From the NCBI GenBank assembly GCA_020853155.1, contig JADYZL010000211.1, positions 1 to 7,975 of the forward strand: a DNA stretch of 7,975 nucleotides, read 5' to 3'. Source of the DNA: Bryobacterales bacterium (GTDB lineage Bacteria > Acidobacteriota > Terriglobia > Bryobacterales > Bryobacteraceae). Below are positions 1 through 6,457 of this stretch, piece by piece (the first letter of the stretch is position 1; the number at the start of each line of letters is the position of its first letter). The notes below the pieces were generated by a model. It had not been told where the DNA came from and ran no database searches. It worked only from the letters and a program-made list of their open reading frames with translations. The translations under genes and the position numbers were made by a program.

Positions 1-454
1 AAAAGCTCACAATCCGGGACTTTGCGAAGCGCTCCGCCACCCGCCCCGGCAGGTATGCGTTCATGGCCCATGTCGCAGCCGCTTCAGCCGCCCCGCCCCC
101 GCTGGTGCCGAACTTCTTCGCCGCCATATAAATAATGTTCGCGGCATCGGGCAACCCGGCAAGGTCTTCGTACTTCAACAGATCCGCGGGCAGCGCCTCA
201 ATGTCGTGCGAAGCGAAATCCTGGATCAAAGCCCGATCGGTGAAGCGCGCCACCGCGATCACCCGGCGATTCACACCAGCCGCCGTCGATGCCCGTTTCA
301 CGAGCCGCGCGAGCGACGGACCCATCTTTCCACCGGCGCCGAGCAACATCACATCGCCGTCAAGCGCGGCCATCGCCGCGATATCGCGCTCCGTTGGTTG
401 CGAAAGCGCATCTTCGAGTTCGGCGATCGTGCCGATCTTCTCGGGATAAGTCAT
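1..454 (-). CDS. NAD-dependent epimerase/dehydratase family protein (partial, 3' end missing)
   Basis: This is the N-terminal 151 residues of a Rossmann-fold, NAD(P)-binding extended-SDR protein; the rest lies beyond base 1. The glycine-rich dinucleotide loop GAGGKMG is at about residues 39-45, following a hydrophobic strand (VMLL), and is preceded by a 35-residue N-terminal extension. Further on are IIYMAAKKFGTSG (about 107-119) and TWAMNAYLPG (about 128-137), the segment that in such proteins precedes the catalytic Tyr-x-x-x-Lys, which is not in the window. The ATG at 452-454 is supported by GGAGAGG at 458-464, four to five bases upstream. It follows the fucosidase gene after 40 bases on the same strand, so it is probably the fourth gene of that operon. 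The family acts on nucleotide sugars or free sugars and sugar lactones; the substrate here cannot be assigned. No signal peptide is seen, so it should be cytoplasmic. Confidence 0.85.
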   Translation of the reverse strand, partial: MTYPEKIGTIAELEDALSQPTERDIAAMAALDGDVMLLGAGGKMGPSLARLVKRASTAAGVNRRVIAVARFTDRALIQDFASHDIEALPADLLKYEDLAGLPDAANIIYMAAKKFGTSGGGAAEAAATWAMNAYLPGRVAERFAKSRIVSF

Positions 455-457
455 AGT

Positions 458-464
458 CCTCTCC
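458..464 (-). promoter_or_regulatory. Ribosome binding site of the epimerase gene
   Basis: GGAGAGG on the minus strand lies just upstream of the ATG at 452-454 and fixes that start. It is the clearest Shine-Dalgarno sequence of the left block and shows the gene can be translated independently of the fucosidase upstream of it. Confidence 0.6.
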
Positions 465-494
465 AATTGCGGCATGCCGGAATCCGGCCACCCG

Positions 495-1814
495 CTATTT
501 CGTACTCAGTGCGACAACCGTGTCGTAAGGGTCGCGCTTGCCCACGGGCAAATGGAGCAGCGTGGCATCGGCAAGCTGATCCACCTTCACCACCGTGCCA
601 TCCATCAGCAGCCGGGCGCTCTTCACGTCCGCCAGTTTCGGCAGCGCCAGCACCTCATCCTGCCACTCCAGCACGTGAACATAAATGGTGTCGCCCTTCT
701 GCGTAACCGCACCCCAGTTCCGGGGAGGCACTTTCTCATAACCACGCGTTCCGTAAATGCTCTCGCCATTCTTGCTCAACCACGCGCCCATCTCGCGCAG
801 CCGCTCCACGAATTCGTCCTGGATGGTTCCATCCGGTTTCGGCCCCACATTGAGCAGGAAATTCGCATTGTGCCCCGCCGCCCGCGCGAGGTAGTGAATC
901 AACTGCTTCGTTGACTTGAAGCGCTTATCGCTTTCGTTGTATCCCCACGCACCATTGATGGTGTCGCAGGTCTCGAGCGGAAGGTTCCCCACCTCGGATC
1001 CGCTGCTGAAGCCGCTCACATTTTGCCCCGGCAGATCCTTTTCGAACATCTGAAAGTCTTCGCCGGCAAACGGCTTCAGATGGTGGTTATTGCCCACGAG
1101 GGCCGCCGGTTGCAGCTTGTGGATCAGATCGTAGGTGCGCCGCAACCTCCATGGCCCGTCCTTCTTGTCCCAGATACCGTCGAACCAAATGCCCGCCACA
1201 GGCCCGTATTCCGTAAGCAACTCCGTCAACTGATCGTCCATGTAGTCGAGGTACTTATCGAAGTTTCCATATTCGGGACGGCCCGAATAAAGGCCTGTTC
1301 GCCCACGCGGGAAATACTCATTCTGGTACCAATCCAGATGTGAATGATAGAAGAATAGCTTTATACCCTGTTTCCGGCATTCTTCCGCGAGCGCCTTCAG
1401 TACATCCTTGCCGTAAGGCGTGGCGTCCACGATGTTCCAACTGTTCTGTTTGGTGTTCCACATGGCGAAGCCGTCGTGGTGCTTGCTCGTAATGGTGATA
1501 TATTTCATCCCCGCCGCCTTCGCCAGGGATACCCATTGCGCGGCGTCGTACCGGGTAGGGTTGAAGCGGGGCGGCAGCTTCTCGTACTCGGACTTCGTCA
1601 TCCGATCGTTATTCATCACCCATTCACCCTTACCGAGCACGCTGTATACGCCCCAGTGGATAAACAGGCCAAAGCGCGCATCCTGAAACCACTGCCGCGC
1701 CGCTAAATTCTCTTTCGACGGCACATAGGGTGTTTCCTGAGCCGCAACCGATGAATACGGGATCAACAAAGCGGCAAGCAGCGCCACGCGAATCGAATAA
1801 GAAACGATCTTCAT
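495..1814 (-). CDS. Secreted alpha-L-fucosidase, glycoside hydrolase family 29
   Basis: 439 residues, complete. It should hydrolyse terminal alpha-L-fucose from glycans by the retaining mechanism of GH29. Residues 1-25 form a Sec signal peptide (Lys2 and Arg9, hydrophobic ALLAALLIPY, likely cleavage VAA|Q), so it is exported. The catalytic (beta/alpha)8 barrel follows: FGLFIHWGVYS (48-58), the family hallmark KHHDGFAMW (111-119), a DWY segment (161-163) and GIWFDG (208-213), where Asp212 is the expected nucleophile. The acid/base residue is variable in GH29 and I cannot name it; Glu252 or Glu258 are candidates. The LLNVGPKPDGTI segment (320-331) and a short C-terminal beta domain (about 360-439) complete a typical one-domain-plus-beta-sandwich enzyme; no carbohydrate-binding module is seen. 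The start ATG is one base after the stop of the dehydrogenase gene, with no strong ribosome binding site, so translation is probably coupled. Confidence 0.93.
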   Translation of the reverse strand: MKIVSYSIRVALLAALLIPYSSVAAQETPYVPSKENLAARQWFQDARFGLFIHWGVYSVLGKGEWVMNNDRMTKSEYEKLPPRFNPTRYDAAQWVSLAKAAGMKYITITSKHHDGFAMWNTKQNSWNIVDATPYGKDVLKALAEECRKQGIKLFFYHSHLDWYQNEYFPRGRTGLYSGRPEYGNFDKYLDYMDDQLTELLTEYGPVAGIWFDGIWDKKDGPWRLRRTYDLIHKLQPAALVGNNHHLKPFAGEDFQMFEKDLPGQNVSGFSSGSEVGNLPLETCDTINGAWGYNESDKRFKSTKQLIHYLARAAGHNANFLLNVGPKPDGTIQDEFVERLREMGAWLSKNGESIYGTRGYEKVPPRNWGAVTQKGDTIYVHVLEWQDEVLALPKLADVKSARLLMDGTVVKVDQLADATLLHLPVGKRDPYDTVVALSTK

Positions 1815-1815
1815 C

Positions 1816-2781
1816 TCAATACCCCAATTCCTTGTTCACCACATTCTCAAGCTGCGCCCCCGCACGAAAGCGCTGGTAGTTCTTCAGAAAGAATCGAACG
1901 GAATCGTCGAGCCATCCGGGCGTCATGTCGGAACAGTGCGGCGAGAGCAGCACATTGTCCAGGCCGTAGAAGGCGTGTCCGGCGGGCAAAGGTTCTTCGT
2001 CGAAAACGTCGAGCGCCGCGCCGAGTATCTGTTCCTCCGCCAGCGCCTGCACCAGCGCAGCTTCTTCCACAACAGGCCCTCGCCCAACATTGATGAGAAC
2101 CGACGTGCGCTTCATGCCCGCGATCTCCGCCGCCCCCACCAGTCCCTTCGTTTCCGGCGTGTTAGGCGCGGCCAGAACCAAGTAATCCGCCTCCGGAATG
2201 ACGGCGGCTCGCTTGTCGAAGGCAACCACCCGTTCCACATAGGGGTCGCCGTAGGAATACTCCGGCCTCCGCCGGATACCCAGCACCCGCATCCCCATCG
2301 CCGAGGCCCGCTTGGCGCAAGCCCGCCCGATCTCTCCGTAACCCAGGATCACCATCGTTTTCCCGGCGATCATGTTCACTTCGAACTGTTCCCAGCGGTG
2401 CTCCGCCTGCTGCCGCCGCATCCGCCGGAAATCTTTCGCAAAGTACAGGCAGGCGGCCAATACGAATTCGCCCAGCGATTCCGCGTACACCCCGCGCGCA
2501 TTCGTGAACGGGGCTACGACGTCGCGAATTTCGGGGACCAGTTTCTTCTCCACCCCGGCCATCAGCGAGTGAATCCACTGCACCCGCTTGCCTTCGGTCA
2601 CCGCGAGCCGGATCAATTCCTGGTCGTCGGTGTTCAGCACCAGCACATCGGCTTCCGGCACTTTCGTGGCGATGGTTGCCGCATCGAGCGTTACCGTCAG
2701 ATTCACCTCGTCCGGCAGCGCGTCCAGCAGCGCGAGGCTTTTCATCGCCGGATTGCACAAGAACAGTATCGAATGGGGCAT
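1816..2781 (-). CDS. D-2-hydroxyacid dehydrogenase, NAD(P)-dependent
   Basis: 321 residues from the ATG at 2779-2781. It should reduce a 2-keto acid to a D-2-hydroxy acid, or the reverse, in the cytoplasm. Visible in order: a catalytic-domain half (1-95), the nucleotide-binding loop GYGEIG (about 147-152), NVGRGPVV with the substrate-binding and catalytic Arg (about 234), DVFDEEPLP with the catalytic Glu (about 263), and SPHCSDMTP with the catalytic His (about 282). Arg, Glu and His are all present, so it should be active. The length matches the short GhrA/phosphoglycerate-dehydrogenase-like group without an ACT domain. After the dinucleotide loop the expected acidic NAD-specific residue is replaced by a basic run GIRRRPE, which suggests a preference for NADPH (inference). 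An in-frame TTG at 2797-2799 would add six residues and has GGGGAG eight bases upstream; the ATG is preferred because the protein then begins directly with the first beta strand. The substrate is unknown. Fucosidase starts one base after its stop. Confidence 0.9.
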   Translation of the reverse strand: MPHSILFLCNPAMKSLALLDALPDEVNLTVTLDAATIATKVPEADVLVLNTDDQELIRLAVTEGKRVQWIHSLMAGVEKKLVPEIRDVVAPFTNARGVYAESLGEFVLAACLYFAKDFRRMRRQQAEHRWEQFEVNMIAGKTMVILGYGEIGRACAKRASAMGMRVLGIRRRPEYSYGDPYVERVVAFDKRAAVIPEADYLVLAAPNTPETKGLVGAAEIAGMKRTSVLINVGRGPVVEEAALVQALAEEQILGAALDVFDEEPLPAGHAFYGLDNVLLSPHCSDMTPGWLDDSVRFFLKNYQRFRAGAQLENVVNKELGY

Positions 2782-2861
2782 CGCCGTTAGGGTCCTCAAG
2801 CCGAACGCTCCCCACGCGGGGAATGTCCGGTAACTCGTCAGTCTATCAGCCCCGAGCCGGG
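2782..2861 (-). promoter_or_regulatory. Gap between cupin and dehydrogenase genes with two small inverted repeats
   Basis: This 80-base gap holds two short stem-loops: TCCCC/GGGGA arms at 2809-2822 with a 4-base loop, and AGCCC/GGGCT arms at 2848-2863 with a 6-base loop, the latter running into the stop codon of the cupin gene. Neither is followed on the minus strand by a run of T, so neither looks like an efficient intrinsic terminator. They could attenuate or stabilise the transcript between the two genes, or be chance in GC-rich DNA. I saw no convincing promoter here. Confidence 0.25.
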
Positions 2862-3734
2862 CTACGGCGTATTCGGTGTTGTGAGCGGCTTATGTGTCTT
2901 CAGCCACTCCTGGCCGGCTTTGTCGGCAAAGAAATCCATCCAGACGTAGTGCAGTTTCTTGCCTGCCTCCACCTGCGCGCCATGAAACGAACCCAGGGGA
3001 ATATGCAGGATCTGGAACTCGCCCAGCCTGCTCCGCGCGGCATCCGCCGTCACGGTGATGTCATTCCCTTTCAAGCCCAAAAACAACTGTTCGAGCATCG
3101 CGTGCCGGTGAGGCGCCACCGCATCCGGACCCGTCGTCTCCACCGTTCCCATGGCCATTCGCGGCACGTAATTCTCGGGCAGCAGCGTCCGGCTTACCGT
3201 CTTCGCGCTCTTGATGGCTTCTCCATACGGCGTGCAATCCTTGAACGCTTTCACCAGAGGCAGCTTCTGAAATTCGGGAAACTTCCGCAATTCCTCGAAA
3301 TCCACCGCGGTCAGCTTCCGGCGCACCCGGACCAACTGCATCGTTTCGCCGCGTGGCGCCGTAATCTTCCAATCCCAGCCTTGCGGCGCGCGAGCGATGG
3401 TTTCCCCCGAAACCGCGAATCGCCGGCCCTTGGCTTGCATCGTGCCCTCGCCCTCCACCAGCAGCCAAACGACGGCTTCGTCCGGCCGGGCCGGTTCCGC
3501 GTGAGTCGCGCCTCCACTCACCGTTACAAGATCCACAAAGACCTCCGGAACCTCGCCCACCATCAGCGGCTGCACACTCACCCCGGTGGAGCTGGCGTTG
3601 CCGATGGGCAATGCCTCCACGGGAATCTTCCCTGCTGCCGATAGGGGAAGAGTTCCGCAACATAGAGTGAGCCAGCAGCCCGAGATCAGAGCCAATCGAA
3701 AGAAGGAAGTAGCTACGCGCGCGCGAATGCTCAT
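2862..3734 (-). CDS. Secreted two-domain cupin protein
   Basis: 290 residues from the ATG at 3732-3734. Residues 1 to about 34 are an export signal: Arg-rich start (MSIRARV), a hydrophobic stretch LALISGCWLTLCCGTLPL and a likely cleavage site SAA|G. Two cupin barrels follow. The second (about 195-270) has a full metal site: His209-x-His211-x3-Glu215, then PLGSFH with His251, matching the two classical cupin motifs. The first (about 65-140) keeps the fold pattern but has His-x-Glu in motif 1 and Trp where the motif 2 His should be, so it has probably lost its metal. A bicupin with metal only in the C-terminal barrel resembles (S)-ureidoglycine aminohydrolase in layout, but I cannot assign a reaction. 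In-frame ATGs at 3743 and 3746 are alternatives; 3734 has a weak GGA five to seven bases upstream and the best signal-peptide start. Longer readings upstream would overlap the divergent gene. First gene of the leftward cluster. Confidence 0.78.
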   Translation of the reverse strand: MSIRARVATSFFRLALISGCWLTLCCGTLPLSAAGKIPVEALPIGNASSTGVSVQPLMVGEVPEVFVDLVTVSGGATHAEPARPDEAVVWLLVEGEGTMQAKGRRFAVSGETIARAPQGWDWKITAPRGETMQLVRVRRKLTAVDFEELRKFPEFQKLPLVKAFKDCTPYGEAIKSAKTVSRTLLPENYVPRMAMGTVETTGPDAVAPHRHAMLEQLFLGLKGNDITVTADAARSRLGEFQILHIPLGSFHGAQVEAGKKLHYVWMDFFADKAGQEWLKTHKPLTTPNTP

Positions 3735-3764
3735 AGCGTCCATCATATCCGGGCCGCCCCAATC

Positions 3765-3783
3765 CCGCTCCCCAGCCGCTCCC
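3765..3783. repeat. Two direct copies of CCGCTCCC, 11 bases apart
   Basis: CCGCTCCC occurs at 3765-3772 and again at 3776-3783, a start-to-start distance of 11 bases, which is one helical turn. The position between two divergent genes would suit an operator, but the unit is short and GC-rich, so chance is a real alternative. Confidence 0.35.
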
Positions 3784-3796
3784 AAGAGCTTAGACT

Positions 3797-3804
3797 GGAA
3801 GGAG
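3797..3804 (+). promoter_or_regulatory. Ribosome binding site of the CcmH-like gene, unusually close to the ATG
   Basis: GGAAGGAG ends one base before the ATG at 3806-3808. The GGAG part is too close for normal pairing; the upstream GGAAGG part gives a usable spacing of about 3-6 bases. An in-frame TAG at 3791-3793 rules out a longer reading, and the next in-frame ATG would destroy the signal peptide, so 3806 is the start. Confidence 0.5.
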
Positions 3805-3805
3805 T

Positions 3806-4243
3806 ATGGGATTTCGGATTCGCACCTTTTCTCTGATCCTCCTGCTGGCCATGGGCCTGGCTCTATCCTCCGCGGCGCAGCAGCCGGGTCCAACGCCGCC
3901 TCGTACAGACCAACTCACGCCGGAGCAATCCAAGCGCCTCTATGGGCTGGAGCACCAGTTCATGTCGCCCTGCTGTTATGGGGAAGCGCTTTACGGACAC
4001 ATGTCCCCGACCGCGCAGGAAATGAAAACGGAGATCGCTCAGATGATCGTCGGAGGACAGTCTGACCGGCAGATTGTCGAGTTTTTCAAAGGCAAATACG
4101 GAGAGCGCATTCTCACCGAACCGGAAGGCACGCAGTGGTGGGTAATGAATATCGTGCCTTTCGTGCTGCTTGGCCTGGGATTGCTGCTCACCGTGTTCGT
4201 GATCCGCCGCATGATGCGGCCCGCCGAACCTCGCGCAGCCTGA
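3806..4243 (+). CDS. CcmH-like cytochrome c maturation protein, Ser-Pro-Cys-Cys variant
   Basis: 145 residues. CcmH proteins keep apocytochrome c haem-binding cysteines reduced on the outer face of the membrane during haem attachment. Residues 1-24 are a signal peptide or N-terminal anchor (RIRTF, then LILLLAMGLAL, AA|Q). Residues 37-108 fit the small three-helix CcmH domain: a motif region at 52-61, MSPTAQEMKTEI (66-77), GGQSDRQIVEFFKGKYGERIL (83-103, written here as a region) and a proline. A transmembrane helix spans about 113-135, followed by a basic cytoplasmic tail. In typical CcmH the motif is Leu-Arg-Cys-x-x-Cys; here it is Met-Ser-Pro-Cys-Cys, so the first Cys position is Ser54 and the cysteines are adjacent (Cys56, Cys57). 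The protein therefore may bind or reduce its partner differently. No other ccm gene is in the window; the gene stands alone between two leftward operons. Fold assignment is fairly secure, the exact function less so. Confidence 0.75.
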   Translation: MGFRIRTFSLILLLAMGLALSSAAQQPGPTPPRTDQLTPEQSKRLYGLEHQFMSPCCYGEALYGHMSPTAQEMKTEIAQMIVGGQSDRQIVEFFKGKYGERILTEPEGTQWWVMNIVPFVLLGLGLLLTVFVIRRMMRPAEPRAA

Positions 4244-4246
4244 ACC

Positions 4247-6439
4247 TCAAATACGGTGGAACGCCTTCAGAATGTCGTTAGTGGCATAACGCAGAGCGAT
4301 CGGCCGGCCATGCGGGCAGGTCATCGGGTAGCGCGTCTCCGCCAGCGTCCGCAACAGCCATTCCATCTTGGCCTGATCGAGCGGCGTGTTGATTTTGATG
4401 GAAGCCTTGCAGGCCATCGATGCGGCCAGTTCCCGCCGGATATCCTCGGGTGAGCGCGTCCGCCAATCGGCATCCGGGCGTTCCAAAACCTCGCGGATGA
4501 GGCTTTCGATTTCCGAAAAGGGCAAGTCCGCCGGGGCCGCTTTCACCGAGAGCGTGCGCGGGCCGAACGGCTCCGTATCGAAGCCCAGCGCGCGTAGTTC
4601 CCCTTCAATGCCGGCGTAATCCAATTGCGCCCCCGCGCTCAATTCCACCACGAGCGGAATCAGCAGACGCTGCGATTCCATCGCCCCACGCGCGAAGTTC
4701 TCCAGCACCTTCTCGAACAGAATGCGCTCATGAGCGATGTGCTGGTCAATCAGCCAGAGCCCTTCCTCATCCACGGCGATGATGAAGCTCTGCTTCAATT
4801 GGCCGATCGGGCGCAGCCCTCGCAGCGCTTCGAGATTCTGGCTCTCCCCGGAAATCAACTCTCGATACGCCGCTTCGATACCCTCACCCTCCGTGCCCGC
4901 GAACGGCGCGGCATTGATATCCGGGAGCGTCTCCGCAGCATTCCCGGTTTGCCCGCCCTTGCCGAACGGCAAGCGCGGCATCGGCCCCGGCTGCTGCCGA
5001 AGTGAGAACTCGCCGAACTGCAATGGTGGATGGTAGCCGGCCTGTGCGGCCTTGCCGCCGAACACCGGCACGGCGCGGTGCGATGCCAGCGGCCCTCCAT
5101 CGCGCGCATCCGGAGAAAAATCCACCCGCGATGCGAAAGCCGCGTCGAGTTCGCGCTGGCTGAATTCGGTGTACGGCAACGCGCTGCCGGGCTGGGCCGG
5201 GCTTCGGAAATCGATCGGAGGCCCGGTGGGGATCGGTTCTCCCATGCCGGGCGATGCCTCCTCCGGCTGGCCTTGCCCCGCACCGTCCGCGCCTTGACCG
5301 GGAATATCCGCCCGGAAGCCGCTGCCGCGCATTTCGCCCATCACCTGCGGAGCGGGCGCGGGAGCGGTGGGGCGATTCGCCATCAGGCAATCCCGCAGCG
5401 TGTCCTGAATGAAGTCATGAACAAACGTGCGATGGTGGAAGCGCACCTCCGTCTTGGCTGGATGCACGTTCACATCGACTTCATCGGCGGGACATTCGAG
5501 GAACAGCGCCGCGAACGGGTAAGCATCCCTTGGGATCAGGTTGTGATAAGCGCTGTTCAGCGCATGCATGATGAGCTTGTCGCGAATCAGCCGCCCGTTC
5601 ACGAAAAGGTAGATCGCATTCCGGTTCACCTTCTGGATATGCGGGCCGCTGATGAATCCCCGCAAGGAGAATTGCTTCCGTTCCGGCTGAGGAGGCGGAT
5701 CTCCGGCCGTGCGCTTCCAGGGTGGAGGCAGCGGCGGCGTCACCAGCAGTTCCCTCCCGTGGTCGCCCAGATCCACCAGTTCTTGCACCGTCTGGCCGCC
5801 GAACACCTGATACAGCCGCTCTCCCAATGCCGCCACCGGGCTCACATCCAGCAGCACCCGTCCCCCGTGCCGCAGCTCGAACGATTTCTCCGGGTGGGCC
5901 AATGAATAGTGCGTCAGCAGCGTGCCGATGTGCGCCAGTTCCGTCTGTTCGCTGCGCAGGAATTTCTTCCGGGCCGGGACGTTGTAAAACAGATCCGCCA
6001 CGGCGATCGAAGTCCCGACGGGAGCGGCGATGTCCTCGCAGCGACGCACGCGCCCTCCGTTGATCTCCACGACCGTGCCGGAATCGCTGTTCCGGTCCCT
6101 GGTGACCAACGTCAGGCGCGAAACGGCGGCGATGGAGGGCAGGGCCTCCCCCCGGAAACCCAGGGTATGAATCGACGCCAGGTCCTCCGCCTCGCGCAGC
6201 TTCGAGGTGGAGTGCCGCTCAAACGCCAGCATCGCGTCGTCCCGCCCCATTCCGTGCCCGTTGTCGCCGATCTTCAACAGCCGGGATCCGCCGGCCTCGG
6301 CTTCCACCCGAATTTCCGTGGCACCCGCATCCAGGGCGTTTTCGAGCAGTTCCTTCGCGACCGACGCGGGGCGTTCCACCACCTCGCCGGCGGCAATCTT
6401 GTTCGCGATCTCGTCGGAAAGAATGCGAATGCGCCCCAT
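4247..6439 (-). CDS. mutL: DNA mismatch repair endonuclease MutL
   Basis: 730 residues, complete. MutL couples mismatch recognition by MutS to strand cutting and removal. The N-terminal GHKL ATPase shows the expected motifs: KELLENALDAGA with catalytic Glu30 and Mg-binding Asn34, GDNGHGM (58-64), GFRGEALPSIAAVS (94-107) and NVHPAKTEVRF (324-334). A proline-rich insert lies at about 234-255. A long Gly/Pro-rich linker covers about 354-540. The C-terminal dimerisation domain has the endonuclease metal motif as DQHIAHE-x4-E (565-576; the usual fourth residue Ala is Ile), a clamp-binding motif QRLLIP (590-595), ACKASIK (676-682), CPHGRP (708-713) and the terminal FHRI. This is the nicking form found in bacteria that lack MutH. 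AGGAG at 6444-6448 supports the ATG at 6437-6439. It follows the PHP gene after 18 bases. Its stop faces that of the CcmH-like gene across three bases. Confidence 0.97.
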   Translation of the reverse strand: MGRIRILSDEIANKIAAGEVVERPASVAKELLENALDAGATEIRVEAEAGGSRLLKIGDNGHGMGRDDAMLAFERHSTSKLREAEDLASIHTLGFRGEALPSIAAVSRLTLVTRDRNSDSGTVVEINGGRVRRCEDIAAPVGTSIAVADLFYNVPARKKFLRSEQTELAHIGTLLTHYSLAHPEKSFELRHGGRVLLDVSPVAALGERLYQVFGGQTVQELVDLGDHGRELLVTPPLPPPWKRTAGDPPPQPERKQFSLRGFISGPHIQKVNRNAIYLFVNGRLIRDKLIMHALNSAYHNLIPRDAYPFAALFLECPADEVDVNVHPAKTEVRFHHRTFVHDFIQDTLRDCLMANRPTAPAPAPQVMGEMRGSGFRADIPGQGADGAGQGQPEEASPGMGEPIPTGPPIDFRSPAQPGSALPYTEFSQRELDAAFASRVDFSPDARDGGPLASHRAVPVFGGKAAQAGYHPPLQFGEFSLRQQPGPMPRLPFGKGGQTGNAAETLPDINAAPFAGTEGEGIEAAYRELISGESQNLEALRGLRPIGQLKQSFIIAVDEEGLWLIDQHIAHERILFEKVLENFARGAMESQRLLIPLVVELSAGAQLDYAGIEGELRALGFDTEPFGPRTLSVKAAPADLPFSEIESLIREVLERPDADWRTRSPEDIRRELAASMACKASIKINTPLDQAKMEWLLRTLAETRYPMTCPHGRPIALRYATNDILKAFHRI

Positions 6440-6443
6440 GCCG

Positions 6444-6448
6444 CTCCT
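6444..6448 (-). promoter_or_regulatory. Ribosome binding site of mutL
   Basis: AGGAG on the minus strand sits four to five bases before the mutL ATG, within the 18-base gap after the PHP gene. It shows mutL has its own translation start although it is probably transcribed from further upstream. Confidence 0.6.
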
Positions 6449-6457
6449 GCCCCCACG

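Larger units (their letters stand above)
3735..3805. promoter_or_regulatory. Divergent intergenic region between cupin and CcmH-like genes
   Basis: These 71 bases must hold the 5' signals of both the leftward cluster and the rightward ccmH-like gene. On the minus strand TATGAT (3742-3747) matches five of six bases of a sigma-70 -10 box, but there is no recognisable -35 at 16-18 bases, and it would put the transcript start almost at the ATG at 3734. On the plus strand TAGACT (3791-3796) is a weaker -10 match. No firm promoter can be called. Confidence 0.4.

Noticed and set aside
1936..2790. Long plus-strand open frame (284 codons) across the dehydrogenase gene
   Set aside because: It is antisense to a gene with intact catalytic motifs, its product is rich in Arg, His, Gln and Pro with no recognisable domain, and it comes from codon bias in GC-rich DNA.
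2848..2863. AGCCC/GGGCT hairpin at the end of the cupin gene as a terminator
   Set aside because: The stem is only five pairs and no T run follows on the minus strand, so it is not called a terminator.
2676..3644. Plus-strand open frame (322 codons) opposite the cupin gene
   Set aside because: Composition is Arg/His/Pro-rich without a fold pattern, while the opposite strand encodes a signal peptide and intact cupin metal motifs.
3735..3893. Longer upstream reading of the cupin gene to base 3893
   Set aside because: It would overlap the first 88 bases of the divergent CcmH-like gene and place about 50 unstructured residues before an obvious signal peptide.
3794..3893. Cys73-type lipobox (Ile-Ser-Gly-Cys) in the cupin signal peptide, suggesting a lipoprotein
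   Set aside because: The motif (about residues 17-20 from the 3734 start) follows only four or five hydrophobic residues after the last Arg, and the hydrophobic stretch continues well past it, so a normal signal peptidase I site near SAA|G is more likely.
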